DNA of 64,000 nt from an uncultured Pseudomonadales bacterium (GTDB taxonomy: Bacteria; Pseudomonadota; Gammaproteobacteria; Pseudomonadales; Azotimanducaceae), in NCBI GenBank assembly GCA_937775265.1, contig CALKBV010000002.1:306538-370537 (forward strand), read 5' to 3'. A program made the position numbers and the translations under genes. The notes under the pieces are model-generated. The model was not told the DNA's origin, made no database searches, and was given only the letters and a program-made list of their open reading frames with translations. Shown here one piece after another: positions 39,232-48,799 of this stretch (positions are counted from its first letter, which is position 1; every line of letters starts with the position of its first letter).

Positions 39232-40530
39232 CTAGGGAACGGATTGTCCCGCTAGTTTGTTACGGGTAATTTTCCGCAAACTACTCTCCTGAATCCTGAG
39301 ATGCATCTCTACAGACCCATCTTCACAGGGTATTTCCTCTACAACGGCGCCAAGCTCAAAAAACTGGGCCCTGATTCGACCATCCTGTGGCCGAACTTTA
39401 ACATTAGTTTCTATAACTGCCTCACCTATTCGTTCTGCAATCGCCTCAAGCAACAACTCTTTCCCGGCGCCATCAATACTGGACACCCAGACTTTAGTTA
39501 CAACACCATGGGCATTTCGTTCAATTCTTGGCTCTTCATCAAGCAGATCTACCTTATTGTAAACCATCAACTGCGGTGTCGCTTCGGCACCAATCTCTTC
39601 CAGCACCAGGTTCACTTCGCTGATTTGTTCGCCGCGCAGCGGTGATGCCGCATCTACTACATGCAATATTAAATCAGCCTGGCTGACTTCTTCTAAAGTT
39701 GCCCTGAATGCATCGACCAACGAGTGTGGAAGCTGACGGATAAAACCCACCGTGTCTGCAAGAACAGCGTTACCGATTACCGGTAATTCGAGCTTTCTAA
39801 GTGTTGGGTCCAGAGTCGCGAACAATTGGTTTTCCACCAGAACATCAGCAGTGCATAGCTGGTTGAACAGCGTTGACTTACCGGCATTAGTATAACCGGC
39901 GAGCGAAATTGTTTTTACATCCGACCGGGTCCTTCCTCGTCTATTGTGCTCACGTTGAGACTGAACCTTCGAAAGACGACCGTTAATTCGCTTGATTCGA
40001 TCAGAGACCATACGCTGGTCTGCCTCAAGCTGGGTTTCACCCGCACCGCCCAAACCGGACGACGCTCCAGCACCACGACCCGAACCACCCCTCTGACGAT
40101 CAAGGTGAGACCAGCCACGAACCAGTCGTGAAGATGCATGATCCAGTTGTGCAAGCTCCACTTGAAGCTTACCTTCGTGAGTCCTTGCCCTTCTCGCAAA
40201 AATTTCGAGAATCAAACCCGTACGACCAAGTACACGTTTGTCGAGGGCCTGTTCCAGATTCCTTTCCTGAGTAGGCGATAGGTCATCACCAAATATAACA
40301 AGATCACAAGCCTGATCAGCCAGGAACTCTGTGATTTCATCGACCTTACCACCACCTATAAAGGTACCAGGATGCGGGTACCTTCGATTGCTAGAGAGGC
40401 ATCCCACCGGAACCAGACCAGCCGAACGCACGAGTTCTTTTAACTCATCAGTAGTCGCAAGTTCTGAGTTATGTTTCTGTATATGGACCAGCAGCGCTTT
40501 GCTGCCTGATTTTGGTCGGTCTAAAAACAA
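39232..40530 (-). CDS. hflX: GTPase HflX
   Basis: HflX is a ribosome-associated GTPase that splits stalled or heat-damaged ribosomes. The 432-residue protein has the N-terminal nucleotide-binding-like domain, a Gly-rich linker ([13 protein letters not shown]), the GTPase domain with G1 [10 protein letters not shown]3 DTVGF and G4 NKVD, and a short C-terminal domain. Its start overlaps the hfq stop by 10 bp. Confidence 0.97.
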   Translation of the reverse strand: MFLDRPKSGSKALLVHIQKHNSELATTDELKELVRSAGLVPVGCLSSNRRYPHPGTFIGGGKVDEITEFLADQACDLVIFGDDLSPTQERNLEQALDKRVLGRTGLILEIFARRARTHEGKLQVELAQLDHASSRLVRGWSHLDRQRGGSGRGAGASSGLGGAGETQLEADQRMVSDRIKRINGRLSKVQSQREHNRRGRTRSDVKTISLAGYTNAGKSTLFNQLCTADVLVENQLFATLDPTLRKLELPVIGNAVLADTVGFIRQLPHSLVDAFRATLEEVSQADLILHVVDAASPLRGEQISEVNLVLEEIGAEATPQLMVYNKVDLLDEEPRIERNAHGVVTKVWVSSIDGAGKELLLEAIAERIGEAVIETNVKVRPQDGRIRAQFFELGAVVEEIPCEDGSVEMHLRIQESSLRKITRNKLAGQSVP

Positions 40531-40763
40531 GCTGATTCGGTTCCTTCAGTCGGCTTCTTCACTGCTCGTGACGGCTCTACTGTTGAGATCGATGACTTGT
40601 AGATCATCTGATTTACTGTGTTTCGTAAGAGAATGACAAACTGGTCAAACGATTCTATTTGTCCCTGCAACTTGATCCCGCTAACCAAATAGATTGATAC
40701 CGGGACACGATCTTTTCGCAGCGCATTAAGAAAAGGATCTTGTAGAGATTGCCCTTTTGACAT
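40521..40763 (-). CDS. hfq: RNA chaperone Hfq with altered Sm2 motif
   Basis: The 80-residue Hfq is nearly identical to E. coli Hfq in its first 50 residues ([24 protein letters not shown]). Q8, Y25, F42 and K56 are kept, and the rim reads R16-K17-D18-R19. In the Sm2 motif, however, YKHAISTVVPSR reads [12 protein letters not shown], so His57 becomes Ser, Ala58 becomes Ser and Val63 becomes Glu. K56 and H57 normally contact the 3' U-tail of sRNAs at the proximal face. The tail after residue 70 is short. It is preceded by AGGAGAG eight bases before the ATG and lies between miaA and hflX, the conserved order. Confidence 0.96.
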   Translation of the reverse strand: MSKGQSLQDPFLNALRKDRVPVSIYLVSGIKLQGQIESFDQFVILLRNTVNQMIYKSSISTVEPSRAVKKPTEGTESACF

Positions 40764-40893
40764 GTTGCTCTCCTGGGATTCCTGTATTCCAGCCGCAATC
40801 GAGATGGGGAATCGTCAAATAAATAATGCTAAACAAAAGTTCGTAGCTGTTTGGGTCAACCGGACTCAAGGTCAACGCTCGTTTCACGGGCAA

Positions 40894-41814
40894 CTATTCT
40901 AATATGGTGCTGTTAATGACGATTTTCAAGGCCTGCTGGGTATTTGGCTCCACCAGAAGATTGAGGTTTTTCCAACTCCTTAACCAGGTATGCTGCCGTT
41001 TCGCCAGTTGCCGGGTCGCCGCCAAAGCAGACTGGATCATGGTTTGCTCATCTATTTCACCCTCAAGAAACGACCAGATCTGGCGATACCCCACCGCCTT
41101 TATCGCCGGAAGGCGCGCATGAATGCCATGTTTTTCACGCAGCATCTGAACTTCCCCTACAAATCCTGCTTTCAACATTTCCTTGAAACGGGCTTCTATA
41201 GCCTGGTGCAGCGCCAAACGGTCATCGGGAATGATGGCCATTTCGAGTAGTGGAAAAGGGCATGCTTCAACCGATTGATGATGCAGCCTTGATAATGGGA
41301 CACCAGTCAGCCGAAAGACCTCTATTGCACGCTGAAGCCTCTGGGGATCCGTCGGCCTGATCCGTTTCGACGATTCAGGGTCAACCCTGGCCAGCTCTTG
41401 ATGCACATGCGCCCAGCCATGTTCCTCTGCCTGCCGCAGGATTTCAGCTCTAATGTCGGGGTCGGCTGCGGGAAGTTCCGCCAGGCCTTCCTTTAGACCT
41501 TTGAGGTACAGCATAGTGCCACCCGAAATGATCGCTAACTTCCCTTCACTTTGTATCCGGGAGACCAGGGCAATACAGTCTTTACGAAATTCAGCAGCAG
41601 AATACGGGTCATCCGGGTCCCGGATATCGATCAGGTGATGCTTTACCTCTGCGAGAGTAGCAACGTCAGGCTTGGCTGAACCGATATCCATGCCCCTGTA
41701 TACCTGTGCAGAATCTGCACTGATGATCTCTGCTCCGAGATGCCTGGCCAATTCCAGGGTAAGTTGCGATTTTCCACTGGCAGTTGGACCAGTGATCACG
41801 AGTACACCCTTCAA
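40894..41814 (-). CDS. miaA: tRNA dimethylallyltransferase
   Basis: MiaA adds a dimethylallyl group to A37 of tRNAs that read UNN codons. The 306-residue protein has Walker A GPTASGKSQ, DSAQVYRGMDIGSAKP and the isoprenyl-diphosphate region GGTMLYLKGLKEGLA. It follows mutL after 2 bp and precedes hfq by 130 bp, as in E. coli and Pseudomonas. Confidence 0.97.
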   Translation of the reverse strand: MKGVLVITGPTASGKSQLTLELARHLGAEIISADSAQVYRGMDIGSAKPDVATLAEVKHHLIDIRDPDDPYSAAEFRKDCIALVSRIQSEGKLAIISGGTMLYLKGLKEGLAELPAADPDIRAEILRQAEEHGWAHVHQELARVDPESSKRIRPTDPQRLQRAIEVFRLTGVPLSRLHHQSVEACPFPLLEMAIIPDDRLALHQAIEARFKEMLKAGFVGEVQMLREKHGIHARLPAIKAVGYRQIWSFLEGEIDEQTMIQSALAATRQLAKRQHTWLRSWKNLNLLVEPNTQQALKIVINSTILE

Positions 41815-41816
41815 AC

Positions 41817-43592
41817 TTACCGGCCTCTCAGGAATAAACTATCAAGCTCTGCCAGACTCATTTCGCACCAGGTCGGTCGTCCATGATTGCATTGGCCGGA
41901 TCGTTCGGTTTCTTCCATGTCGCGCAGCAAGGCATTCATTTCCGGAAGGGTTAATCGCCTGTTTGCTCGAACGGAACCATGGCAGGCCATCGTTGAAAGG
42001 ATTTCGTCCCGGTGTTGCTCAATCCGCGCGCTCTGGCCGTATTCAGAGAGATCAGAAAGGACATCACGCACCAATTGTTCTACATTGCTCTTCGCGAGCA
42101 GTGTTGGCACCGCGCGCACAATGATGGATTCCTCACTCGCCCGCTCGAGCTCAAGGCCCAAGGCAGAAAACTCGGCGCCGTGCTCATCAACCAGATCAGT
42201 TTCTTTTACACTTACAACAATAGAAAGGGGCACCAACATTGGTTGACTACGGATTCCTTCAGCATCGCATGCCGTCTTCATGTGTTCGTAAGTAATTCGT
42301 TCGTGCGCCGCGTGCATATCAACAAGAATAAGTCCGGTCTTATTTTCCGAAAGGATATAGATGCCGTGAAGCTGGGCAACGGCATAGCCAAGCGGTGGCA
42401 TCGTGATGTCGTCGGATTCAGGAAACCCCGCAACAGGATCTTTTGCGAACATTTCGCGGTATACAGACATTTGTGGGTCCCGGACCCCTTGCGACCCCGA
42501 TCGCCCCCCGAAGGATATCGGCGCCTGCGCGGGGACCGCTCCTCCCGGGACTCCTGCGAGGCGAGGATCCGCTTCACCTGCTACCGGTTCTTCCGGGCGT
42601 ACATCTGCCAGAACATGGTGGATTGTCCGGAAGATAAAATCATGGACATCACGACTTTCACGGAACCGAACCTCACATTTGGTTGGATGCACGTTCACAT
42701 CAACCAGCCGGGGGTTAATCGAGAGAAACAGGCAATAAACAGGGTTTCGACCGTGATACAGGACATCTGCATAGCCCTGCTTAACCGCGTGGGTAACCAC
42801 CCTGTCTTTAATGATCCGCCCGTTAACAAAAAAGAACTGTTGATCCGCCTGACTGCGTGAGTAGGTCGGCAACCCAATCCAGCCCCGGAGCTCCATACCC
42901 CCCCTTTCCTGAGAGAAGAAGACTGAACTCTCGAGAAATGCACTACCAAACACACTGGCAACGCGGTGCGCCTCATCGTCACCAATATATTGCTTCGTTG
43001 TTTTTCCATTGTGACTCAGGACAAAACTGACCCCAGGATGGCTAAGACTGACTTTACGAACAACCTCTTCCACTTTCAGGAACTCAGTTCTCTCGGTTCT
43101 AAGGAATTTCCTTCTAGCGGGGGTGTTGAAGAACAGCTCTCGTATTTCAACAGTCGTTCCGCGGGGATGAGGTGCCGGTGAAATTTCCATCCGCATGTCT
43201 GCTCCGGATGCCTGAACACTCCAACCGGATGAAGTGTCTTCCTGCGTGTTAGCCGTTAGATTTAGCCGGGATATTGACGCCACGCTGGCCAGCGCCTCAC
43301 CACGGAAACCGAGCGTCTCAATGGCCTCAAGGTCACCCTGATCCCTAATCTTACTGGTGGCATGCCGCGCCAGCGCGAGATTCAGGTCGTCTTTGTGAAT
43401 TCCCCTGCCATCATCGCGAACACGAATGAGTTTCACACCCCCAGCCTCAACATCGACCTCTATTCTGGTCGCACCTGCGTCCAGTGAATTCTCAAGCATC
43501 TCTTTGACAACGGAAGCCGGCCGTTCCACGACTTCACCTGCAGCAATCTGGTTTGAGAGACGCGTATCGAGTTGTGTGATTCTTTGATGCAT
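41817..43592 (-). CDS. mutL: DNA mismatch repair protein MutL
   Basis: MutL couples MutS recognition to MutH or other downstream steps. The 591-residue protein has the GHKL ATPase N-terminus (QIAAGEVVERPASVVKEM, LDAGATRIEVDVE, DDGRGI, TLGFRGEALAS) and a C-terminal dimerisation domain from about 395. The linker (about 335-390) is Pro/Gly-rich. I do not see the DQHAxxE(x)4E endonuclease motif. The C-terminal domain has DMHAAHERITYE, which keeps the HAAHER form common in gammaproteobacterial MutL. Confidence 0.96.
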   Translation of the reverse strand: MHQRITQLDTRLSNQIAAGEVVERPASVVKEMLENSLDAGATRIEVDVEAGGVKLIRVRDDGRGIHKDDLNLALARHATSKIRDQGDLEAIETLGFRGEALASVASISRLNLTANTQEDTSSGWSVQASGADMRMEISPAPHPRGTTVEIRELFFNTPARRKFLRTERTEFLKVEEVVRKVSLSHPGVSFVLSHNGKTTKQYIGDDEAHRVASVFGSAFLESSVFFSQERGGMELRGWIGLPTYSRSQADQQFFFVNGRIIKDRVVTHAVKQGYADVLYHGRNPVYCLFLSINPRLVDVNVHPTKCEVRFRESRDVHDFIFRTIHHVLADVRPEEPVAGEADPRLAGVPGGAVPAQAPISFGGRSGSQGVRDPQMSVYREMFAKDPVAGFPESDDITMPPLGYAVAQLHGIYILSENKTGLILVDMHAAHERITYEHMKTACDAEGIRSQPMLVPLSIVVSVKETDLVDEHGAEFSALGLELERASEESIIVRAVPTLLAKSNVEQLVRDVLSDLSEYGQSARIEQHRDEILSTMACHGSVRANRRLTLPEMNALLRDMEETERSGQCNHGRPTWCEMSLAELDSLFLRGR

Positions 43593-43611
43593 TAACCCCT
43601 CTTTCGCGAAG

Positions 43612-44976
43612 TTATCCCGGAGGAATCTTCAGTGTCTGACCAAGATGAATAGTATCATTGCGCAGACCATTAAAGGCCTTCAATTTCCTAAAGGGTACCC
43701 GATAACGTTCGGCGATTTCGGACAGCGTATCGCCTCTTTCAATGACGTGGGTTTTCACCTCGTCGCTCTTACCTTGCTTAACCCACGCAAGGTAAGAACC
43801 ATAAGGTGGGCTCGATTGCATGGAGACCTTTACACCCTTAAATATTGCATTCGCCAGTTTAGCCTGGTGACTTCGGGTGGCCAGCTTTCTTGCTTCTGCG
43901 GGGTTTGATATATACCCAGTCTCAATGAGCAGTGATGGAATGTCTGGCGACTTAAGGACAGCAAAGGCGGCCTGTTCAACCGTTTTCTTGTGTAGTTTGT
44001 TCACTTTTTCCAGGTGACCGAGCACCGAATTGCCCATTTCCAAGCTGAACGAGAGGCTTGCTGTCATTGACAGATCCATCAGCACACCAGCCAACAGATC
44101 ATCTTTATCTTCCAGGGCGCTCCCCACGCCACCTATCAAATCAGCCCTGTTCTCTTTCTCTGCAAGCCATCTGGCAGCTTCACTGGTGGCTCCTTTTTGG
44201 GAAATGGCATAAACCGAAGCGCCACTCACCTTTGATGTCTTGAAGGCATCAGCGTGAATCGACAAAAAAACGTCTGCCTGACTGCTACGAGCTATCTCTG
44301 TTCGTTTACGCAGCGCAATATAGTAATCACCCTCGCGAATCAGTTTCGACCTGAACCCAGGCTCCTGCTCAAACAGGGCATGAAGCTTCTTGGCGATTCC
44401 AAGTACAACATCCTTCTCGAATAGCTTTCCAGGTCCTACGGCACCCGGATCATCACCACCATGACCCGCATCGATAGCAATGATCACATCCCTCATTTGC
44501 GCCAAGGTCCGCTCAGATTTCGGGGCGACTGTCAGGCTCGGCTGATCCTTTCTATGGAGATCGATCACCAGGCGATGGCCGTACTGCATGACTGGTTGCA
44601 ACACAAAGGAGTTTGGTCGGACTTCCTCATTCAGGTCCAAGACAATCCTGATATCTTCGCCGTTGTTTCTGCTTGCGGTCCGGACTTGACGGATGGAAGT
44701 CTGCTCCAGAACAAGATTACTCACATCCGAACTGAACCGCGCGGAGGAAATGTCGATCACAAGCCGAAGAGGGTCTCGCAGAGCGAATATTTTATGCTCA
44801 ACGGGTTGACCAAGGTCAAACACAATTCGAGTTTCCCCAGGTGATGGATGAACCCTGAGACCATCGATGTCGGTCTGCGCGGCGGAAGCTCCTATAGGAT
44901 AAACCAGCATGGCCATTGCCGCTGTCTGCAGCAATCGTCCTAGGCTGATTCGTCTACCTCGATTAGCTGGGTACAA
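43612..44976 (-). CDS. amiB: N-acetylmuramoyl-L-alanine amidase with AMIN and LysM domains
   Basis: This periplasmic amidase cuts the septal peptidoglycan cross-bridge so that daughter cells separate. The 454-residue precursor has a signal sequence (about 1-33, ending GASA), an AMIN domain (about 35-130), an amidase_3 catalytic domain (IAIDAGHGGDDPGAVG near 170 with a zinc His, LIREGD, FLSIHADAF, LIETGYISN) and a C-terminal LysM (HVIERGDTLSEIAERYRV). LysM is typical of AmiB-like enzymes. The start overlaps tsaE by 37 bp; a later start is possible but would shorten the signal peptide. Confidence 0.93.
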   Translation of the reverse strand: MYPANRGRRISLGRLLQTAAMAMLVYPIGASAAQTDIDGLRVHPSPGETRIVFDLGQPVEHKIFALRDPLRLVIDISSARFSSDVSNLVLEQTSIRQVRTASRNNGEDIRIVLDLNEEVRPNSFVLQPVMQYGHRLVIDLHRKDQPSLTVAPKSERTLAQMRDVIIAIDAGHGGDDPGAVGPGKLFEKDVVLGIAKKLHALFEQEPGFRSKLIREGDYYIALRKRTEIARSSQADVFLSIHADAFKTSKVSGASVYAISQKGATSEAARWLAEKENRADLIGGVGSALEDKDDLLAGVLMDLSMTASLSFSLEMGNSVLGHLEKVNKLHKKTVEQAAFAVLKSPDIPSLLIETGYISNPAEARKLATRSHQAKLANAIFKGVKVSMQSSPPYGSYLAWVKQGKSDEVKTHVIERGDTLSEIAERYRVPFRKLKAFNGLRNDTIHLGQTLKIPPG

Positions 44977-45410
44977 ATTTTCTCGCCGCTCTGTGAATTC
45001 GACCTGACGCCTATGATCCGCTTTTCGCTCAATACATCAATGGTAATCTCCAGATCATGCTGCGGCAGATAACCTATGGCTTTCTCAGGCCATTCAATCA
45101 AGCATAGTTTATTGTTGCCGAAGTATTCATCAATACCGATATATTCCAGCTCCCCTGGATCGGCCAGGCGGTAAAGATCAAAGTGATAAACCTCTGAGTC
45201 TAAAATCTGGTAAGGCTCAACGAGGGTGAACGTTGGACTTTTAACTGCTCCTGAATGACCCATGGCTCGCAGTATGCCCCTGCATAAAGTCGTTTTCCCC
45301 GCACCAAGCCCCCCACTGAGGTGAACCACGCCTTCGCCACGCAACAGGCGCGCCAGCCTTGCGCCCAGCCCAAGCATCTCTTTTTCACTCGTGAATTCAA
45401 ATTTGATCAT
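44940..45410 (-). CDS. tsaE: tRNA threonylcarbamoyladenosine biosynthesis ATPase TsaE
   Basis: TsaE is the P-loop ATPase of the TsaBDE complex that makes t6A37 in ANN-decoding tRNAs. The 156-residue protein has Walker A GGLGAGKTTLCRGI, SPTFTLVEPY, HFDLYRL and IEWPEKA. It sits between nnr and the amidase gene, the usual gammaproteobacterial position. Confidence 0.96.
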   Translation of the reverse strand: MIKFEFTSEKEMLGLGARLARLLRGEGVVHLSGGLGAGKTTLCRGILRAMGHSGAVKSPTFTLVEPYQILDSEVYHFDLYRLADPGELEYIGIDEYFGNNKLCLIEWPEKAIGYLPQHDLEITIDVLSEKRIIGVRSNSQSGEKICTQLIEVDESA

Positions 45411-45419
45411 CTGGTTTAG

Positions 45420-46937
45420 TTAACCCGGCATGCCATTAAGGAGCTTTCTTATTTCAGGCAACAGCTGGGTAGCGAGCAAACCACGCTGACCTTGCCTTGC
45501 AGTAATGTTGTCCGCTGCGAGCGAATGCACAATAACGCCAAGACAGGCTGCATCGCTCATATCCAGCCCCTGCGCCACCAGCCCGCCAATAATCCCGGAC
45601 AGGACATCCCCCATCCCGGCAACCGACATACCTGGATTTCCATAAGGACAAAGCCATACATCATAGTGACTGGCGATTAACGTGCCCGCGCCTTTGAGCA
45701 GGCAAACCCCGCCGTACTTTTCCTGCAATTGTTTAACTGAGGCTAATCGGTTCACCTGAACGTCCTTTCCCAGGAGGTTACGGGCTTCTCCGGGGTGCGG
45801 TGTCAAGATCCAGTTATCTCTTCTTGTAGACTGTTGTGGCAAGCGGCTCAATCGATTCAAGCCATCCGCATCAATAATCATGGGAAGTTCAGACTCGAGC
45901 ACAATATCAAACAATTTAGAACCCCAGGCACTATCACCACTAAGACTCTCATTACCAAGACTCTCATTACCAAGACCGGGCCCCACGACAATAACCGTTG
46001 CCCGGTCAATCAGCGCTTTCAATTCATCAGGTGTCGTCACACTTTTGGTCATCACCTCCGGCCGCCTTGCCACCAGCGAGTTGACGCTTGTTGGATGTGT
46101 TGCCACAGAAACAAGACCCGCACCGGAATACATAGCGGCCTCGGCAGCCATAGCGACAGCACCTGCCATACCCTGGTCGCCACCGACAACCAGCACATGG
46201 CCATGGTTCATTTTGTGCGCGTTCCTGTTTCTAACAGGCAGCTTTCGGATCTGGTCTTCATAACTCAACATCCGCACACTGGGTTCGATTGCATCAAAGA
46301 CACTACCCGGTACCGAAAGATCAGCGAAATTAAGCTCCCCCACCACCTCCGGGCCATCATTGGTGAGCAACCCGAGCTTCCTCCCGATGAAAGTGACTGT
46401 CATGTCAGCCTTTATACACGCACCCAGAATGTTACCCGTATCGGCGCACAACCCAGAAGGAAGGTCTACCGCAAGCACGGTACAGTCGTGCAAGTTAACC
46501 GCTGAAATGACCTGTTGATACTCAGGTCTCACAGGACCAATTAATCCAGTGCCCAGTAACGCATCCACGACGAATGCTGAATTTTTCAGCGAAAGTTCAG
46601 CAGTAAGTATTTCGACGCCCGCCTCGCGACAGTATCCGTAAGCCTTGCCCGCATCTGTTCCCCCCGAAGGGACCTTGCCAACCAGGCCGACGGTCACTTC
46701 AATTCCCCTGTTCGCTAGCAATCCGGCGATGATGAAACCATCCCCGGCATTGTTACCTGAACCACACAAAACACTGACTTTCCCAGGAGAGGATGCTTGC
46801 TCCAGCAGAACATCTACACAGGCTTGCGCCGCGCTACGCATCAATTTGATGCCTGGGACACCCTTTTCCTCGATGGTTATCCGATCGAGTTCACGAACCT
46901 GCTGCGCCAGATAGATTGAAGTCACGCTCTTGTTCAC
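45420..46937 (-). CDS. nnr: Bifunctional NAD(P)H-hydrate epimerase/ADP-dependent dehydratase
   Basis: This enzyme repairs damaged NAD(P)H hydrates. The N-terminal epimerase domain (about 1-215) has GSGNNAGDGF and ALLGTGL. The C-terminal ribokinase-like dehydratase domain has GHVLVVGGDQGMAGA, VVGPGLG and GNPGMSVAGMGDVLSG. The length is 505. After VVGPGLG an insertion with a duplicated five-residue unit, GNESL, is encoded by a 15-bp tandem repeat (45942-45971) that family members do not usually carry. Confidence 0.96.
   Translation of the reverse strand: MNKSVTSIYLAQQVRELDRITIEEKGVPGIKLMRSAAQACVDVLLEQASSPGKVSVLCGSGNNAGDGFIIAGLLANRGIEVTVGLVGKVPSGGTDAGKAYGYCREAGVEILTAELSLKNSAFVVDALLGTGLIGPVRPEYQQVISAVNLHDCTVLAVDLPSGLCADTGNILGACIKADMTVTFIGRKLGLLTNDGPEVVGELNFADLSVPGSVFDAIEPSVRMLSYEDQIRKLPVRNRNAHKMNHGHVLVVGGDQGMAGAVAMAAEAAMYSGAGLVSVATHPTSVNSLVARRPEVMTKSVTTPDELKALIDRATVIVVGPGLGNESLGNESLSGDSAWGSKLFDIVLESELPMIIDADGLNRLSRLPQQSTRRDNWILTPHPGEARNLLGKDVQVNRLASVKQLQEKYGGVCLLKGAGTLIASHYDVWLCPYGNPGMSVAGMGDVLSGIIGGLVAQGLDMSDAACLGVIVHSLAADNITARQGQRGLLATQLLPEIRKLLNGMPG
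45942..45971. repeat. 15-bp in-frame tandem duplication in nnr
   Basis: AAGACTCTCATTACC occurs exactly twice in tandem (45942-45956 and 45957-45971), with the start of a third copy after it. It encodes two GNESL units next to the dehydratase nucleotide-binding loop. Confidence 0.93.
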
Positions 46938-47007
46938 CTACATTCAAACCCTGATTATAGGACAATGCCCGCCTTTATCTGAGATTAGCCCTGAGATTCC
47001 TCGAAAA

Positions 47008-48135
47008 ATGACACTGAATCACCACCAAAAAGTTGACTGGGAAGAACTCAAAGGCCTGCTGCCTGGTTGGGGACGGGAACTTGGCTTCTCTGGAGTCGGC
47101 GTTGCAGATATCAATCTCGAAGACCATAGGAACCGACTGCAGCGCTGGCTGGCTGATGAATACCACGGCGAGATGGAGTACATGGCCCGGCACGGGAGCA
47201 TGCGATGGCAACCCAAACTTCTACATCCGGGCACTCATTCGATCATTACCGTTAGAATTGATTATCTGCAAAAGCAGCCAGCACCTGAAGAAATTCTGGC
47301 GCAGGCAGACAAGGCATACATCTCGAGGTATGCACTTGGGAGGGATTACCACAAAGTAATCCGCAACAAACTAAAACGTCTGGTCAAAAAAATCAGTGAA
47401 CATTGCGAGAACCTGGGTTTCCATGACTTTGATTCACGCGTTTTTACCGACAGTGCACCGATCCTTGAAAAGGCGCTTGCAGAGAAGTCAGGACTGGGGT
47501 GGATCGGAAAACATACTTTACTAATCAACGAAAAAGAGGGGTCATGGTTTTTCCTGGGCGAAATCCTCACCAACCTCCCACTTACCCAAAGCCCCAGCAC
47601 ACAAACCAATCGCTGTGGTTCATGTACCGCCTGTATTGATATATGCCCCACAAAAGCAATCGTTGCGCCTTACACGCTGGACGCAAGACGATGTATTTCT
47701 TATCTAACAATTGAACACAGGGGCATTATACCCCTGGAGCTTCGAAAACCAATGGGTAACAGGGTCTTTGGTTGCGATGATTGCCAGCTGACATGCCCAT
47801 GGAATCGATACGCAAAGCAGTCCTCCGAACCAGACTTCAAGCCACGACACGGACTTGATGCAGCTGACCTGCTTAATCTTTTTAGCTGGAGCGAGCAGGA
47901 GTTTCTAAAAAATACGGAAGGCTCTGCCATAAGGCGTACGGGCTATGAAGGATGGCTTCGAAACCTTGCCATTGGTTTGGGAAATATTGATTTTAAAGCA
48001 AGCGCTACTGGAGAGCCTCCGTCCAGCGGGGTTGTGGTAGCAGCACTGAAGAGCCGGATAGGGTACTCAACACTGGTAGATCATCACATTGAATGGGCAA
48101 TCACCCAGCATCAGCGCCTTATCAGCTCATCTTGA
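47008..48135 (+). CDS. queG: Epoxyqueuosine reductase QueG
   Basis: QueG is the cobalamin-dependent, Fe-S reductase that converts epoxyqueuosine to queuosine in tRNA. The 375-residue protein has the first [4Fe-4S] cluster motif [16 protein letters not shown] near 205 and a second set, [11 protein letters not shown], near 258. I start at ATG 47008. In-frame codons further upstream overlap nnr and are not family-like. It converges with orn with a 14-bp overlap. Confidence 0.95.
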   Translation: MTLNHHQKVDWEELKGLLPGWGRELGFSGVGVADINLEDHRNRLQRWLADEYHGEMEYMARHGSMRWQPKLLHPGTHSIITVRIDYLQKQPAPEEILAQADKAYISRYALGRDYHKVIRNKLKRLVKKISEHCENLGFHDFDSRVFTDSAPILEKALAEKSGLGWIGKHTLLINEKEGSWFFLGEILTNLPLTQSPSTQTNRCGSCTACIDICPTKAIVAPYTLDARRCISYLTIEHRGIIPLELRKPMGNRVFGCDDCQLTCPWNRYAKQSSEPDFKPRHGLDAADLLNLFSWSEQEFLKNTEGSAIRRTGYEGWLRNLAIGLGNIDFKASATGEPPSSGVVVAALKSRIGYSTLVDHHIEWAITQHQRLISSS

Positions 48136-48673
48136 AGAAATGTGCCCGATAATGCTTTAACTCTTCAATCGATTCCAAGATGTCATCCAGCGCCCGGTGA
48201 GCACCTTTTTTTTGATGACTGGCCGCGATATCGGGTCGCCATCGCAATGCCAGCTCCTTCACGGTGCTGACATCCAGATTACGGTAATGCAGGAAATTCT
48301 CTAACTCGGGCATGTACTTCACCAGGAATCTTCGATCCTGACCGATGCTGTTTCCACATAAGGGCGATACCCCCGCAGTGGTGTGTTCCTTAAGGAACGC
48401 AAGTGTTGAGTGCTCCGCCTCACGCTCACTGATCCCTTTCTCACGAACCAGATCAATCAACCCGGACTCATTGTGATGCTTGGTGTTCCACTCGTCCATC
48501 CCCGCAATCAGGTCTTCACTTTGCCGGACATAAATCACAGGCCCCTGTGCAATAAGATTGAGCTCCGAGTCTGTTACAAGAGTGGCGAGCTCCAATATAC
48601 GTTCCGCTTCCGGATCCAGCCCGGTCATCTCCAGATCCATCCAAACGAGGTTCTGGTTCGTGCTATTAGTCAT
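48122..48673 (-). CDS. orn: Oligoribonuclease
   Basis: Orn is the DEDDh exonuclease that degrades 2-5-nt RNA (including pGpG from c-di-GMP breakdown) to mononucleotides. The 183-residue protein from ATG 48673 has [12 protein letters not shown] (first Asp and Glu), [11 protein letters not shown] and the His/Asp of HRALDDI. In-frame codons before 48673 add a non-conserved leader. In Pseudomonas orn is followed by rsgA and motAB; here the divergent neighbour is directly a rhodanese. Confidence 0.96.
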   Translation of the reverse strand: MTNSTNQNLVWMDLEMTGLDPEAERILELATLVTDSELNLIAQGPVIYVRQSEDLIAGMDEWNTKHHNESGLIDLVREKGISEREAEHSTLAFLKEHTTAGVSPLCGNSIGQDRRFLVKYMPELENFLHYRNLDVSTVKELALRWRPDIAASHQKKGAHRALDDILESIEELKHYRAHFFKMS

Positions 48674-48799
48674 GTTTTTTCCGAAAAGAGTCGCTGGCAG
48701 GACAGCCAAAGGCAATATGGTACCTGAAAAACACCTTTCTTCTCCAAGAAGATTTGTAAGTCAGTGTAGAATGGGCGGCGGTCAGAATCGGAACACCCC

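Noticed and set aside
42012..42860. Long open frame on the plus strand opposite mutL (282 codons)
   Set aside because: It lies wholly antisense to a fully conserved mutL and has no recognisable domain. Several similar antisense frames occur opposite dnaB, nnr and the Nudix gene, and are by-products of coding on the other strand.
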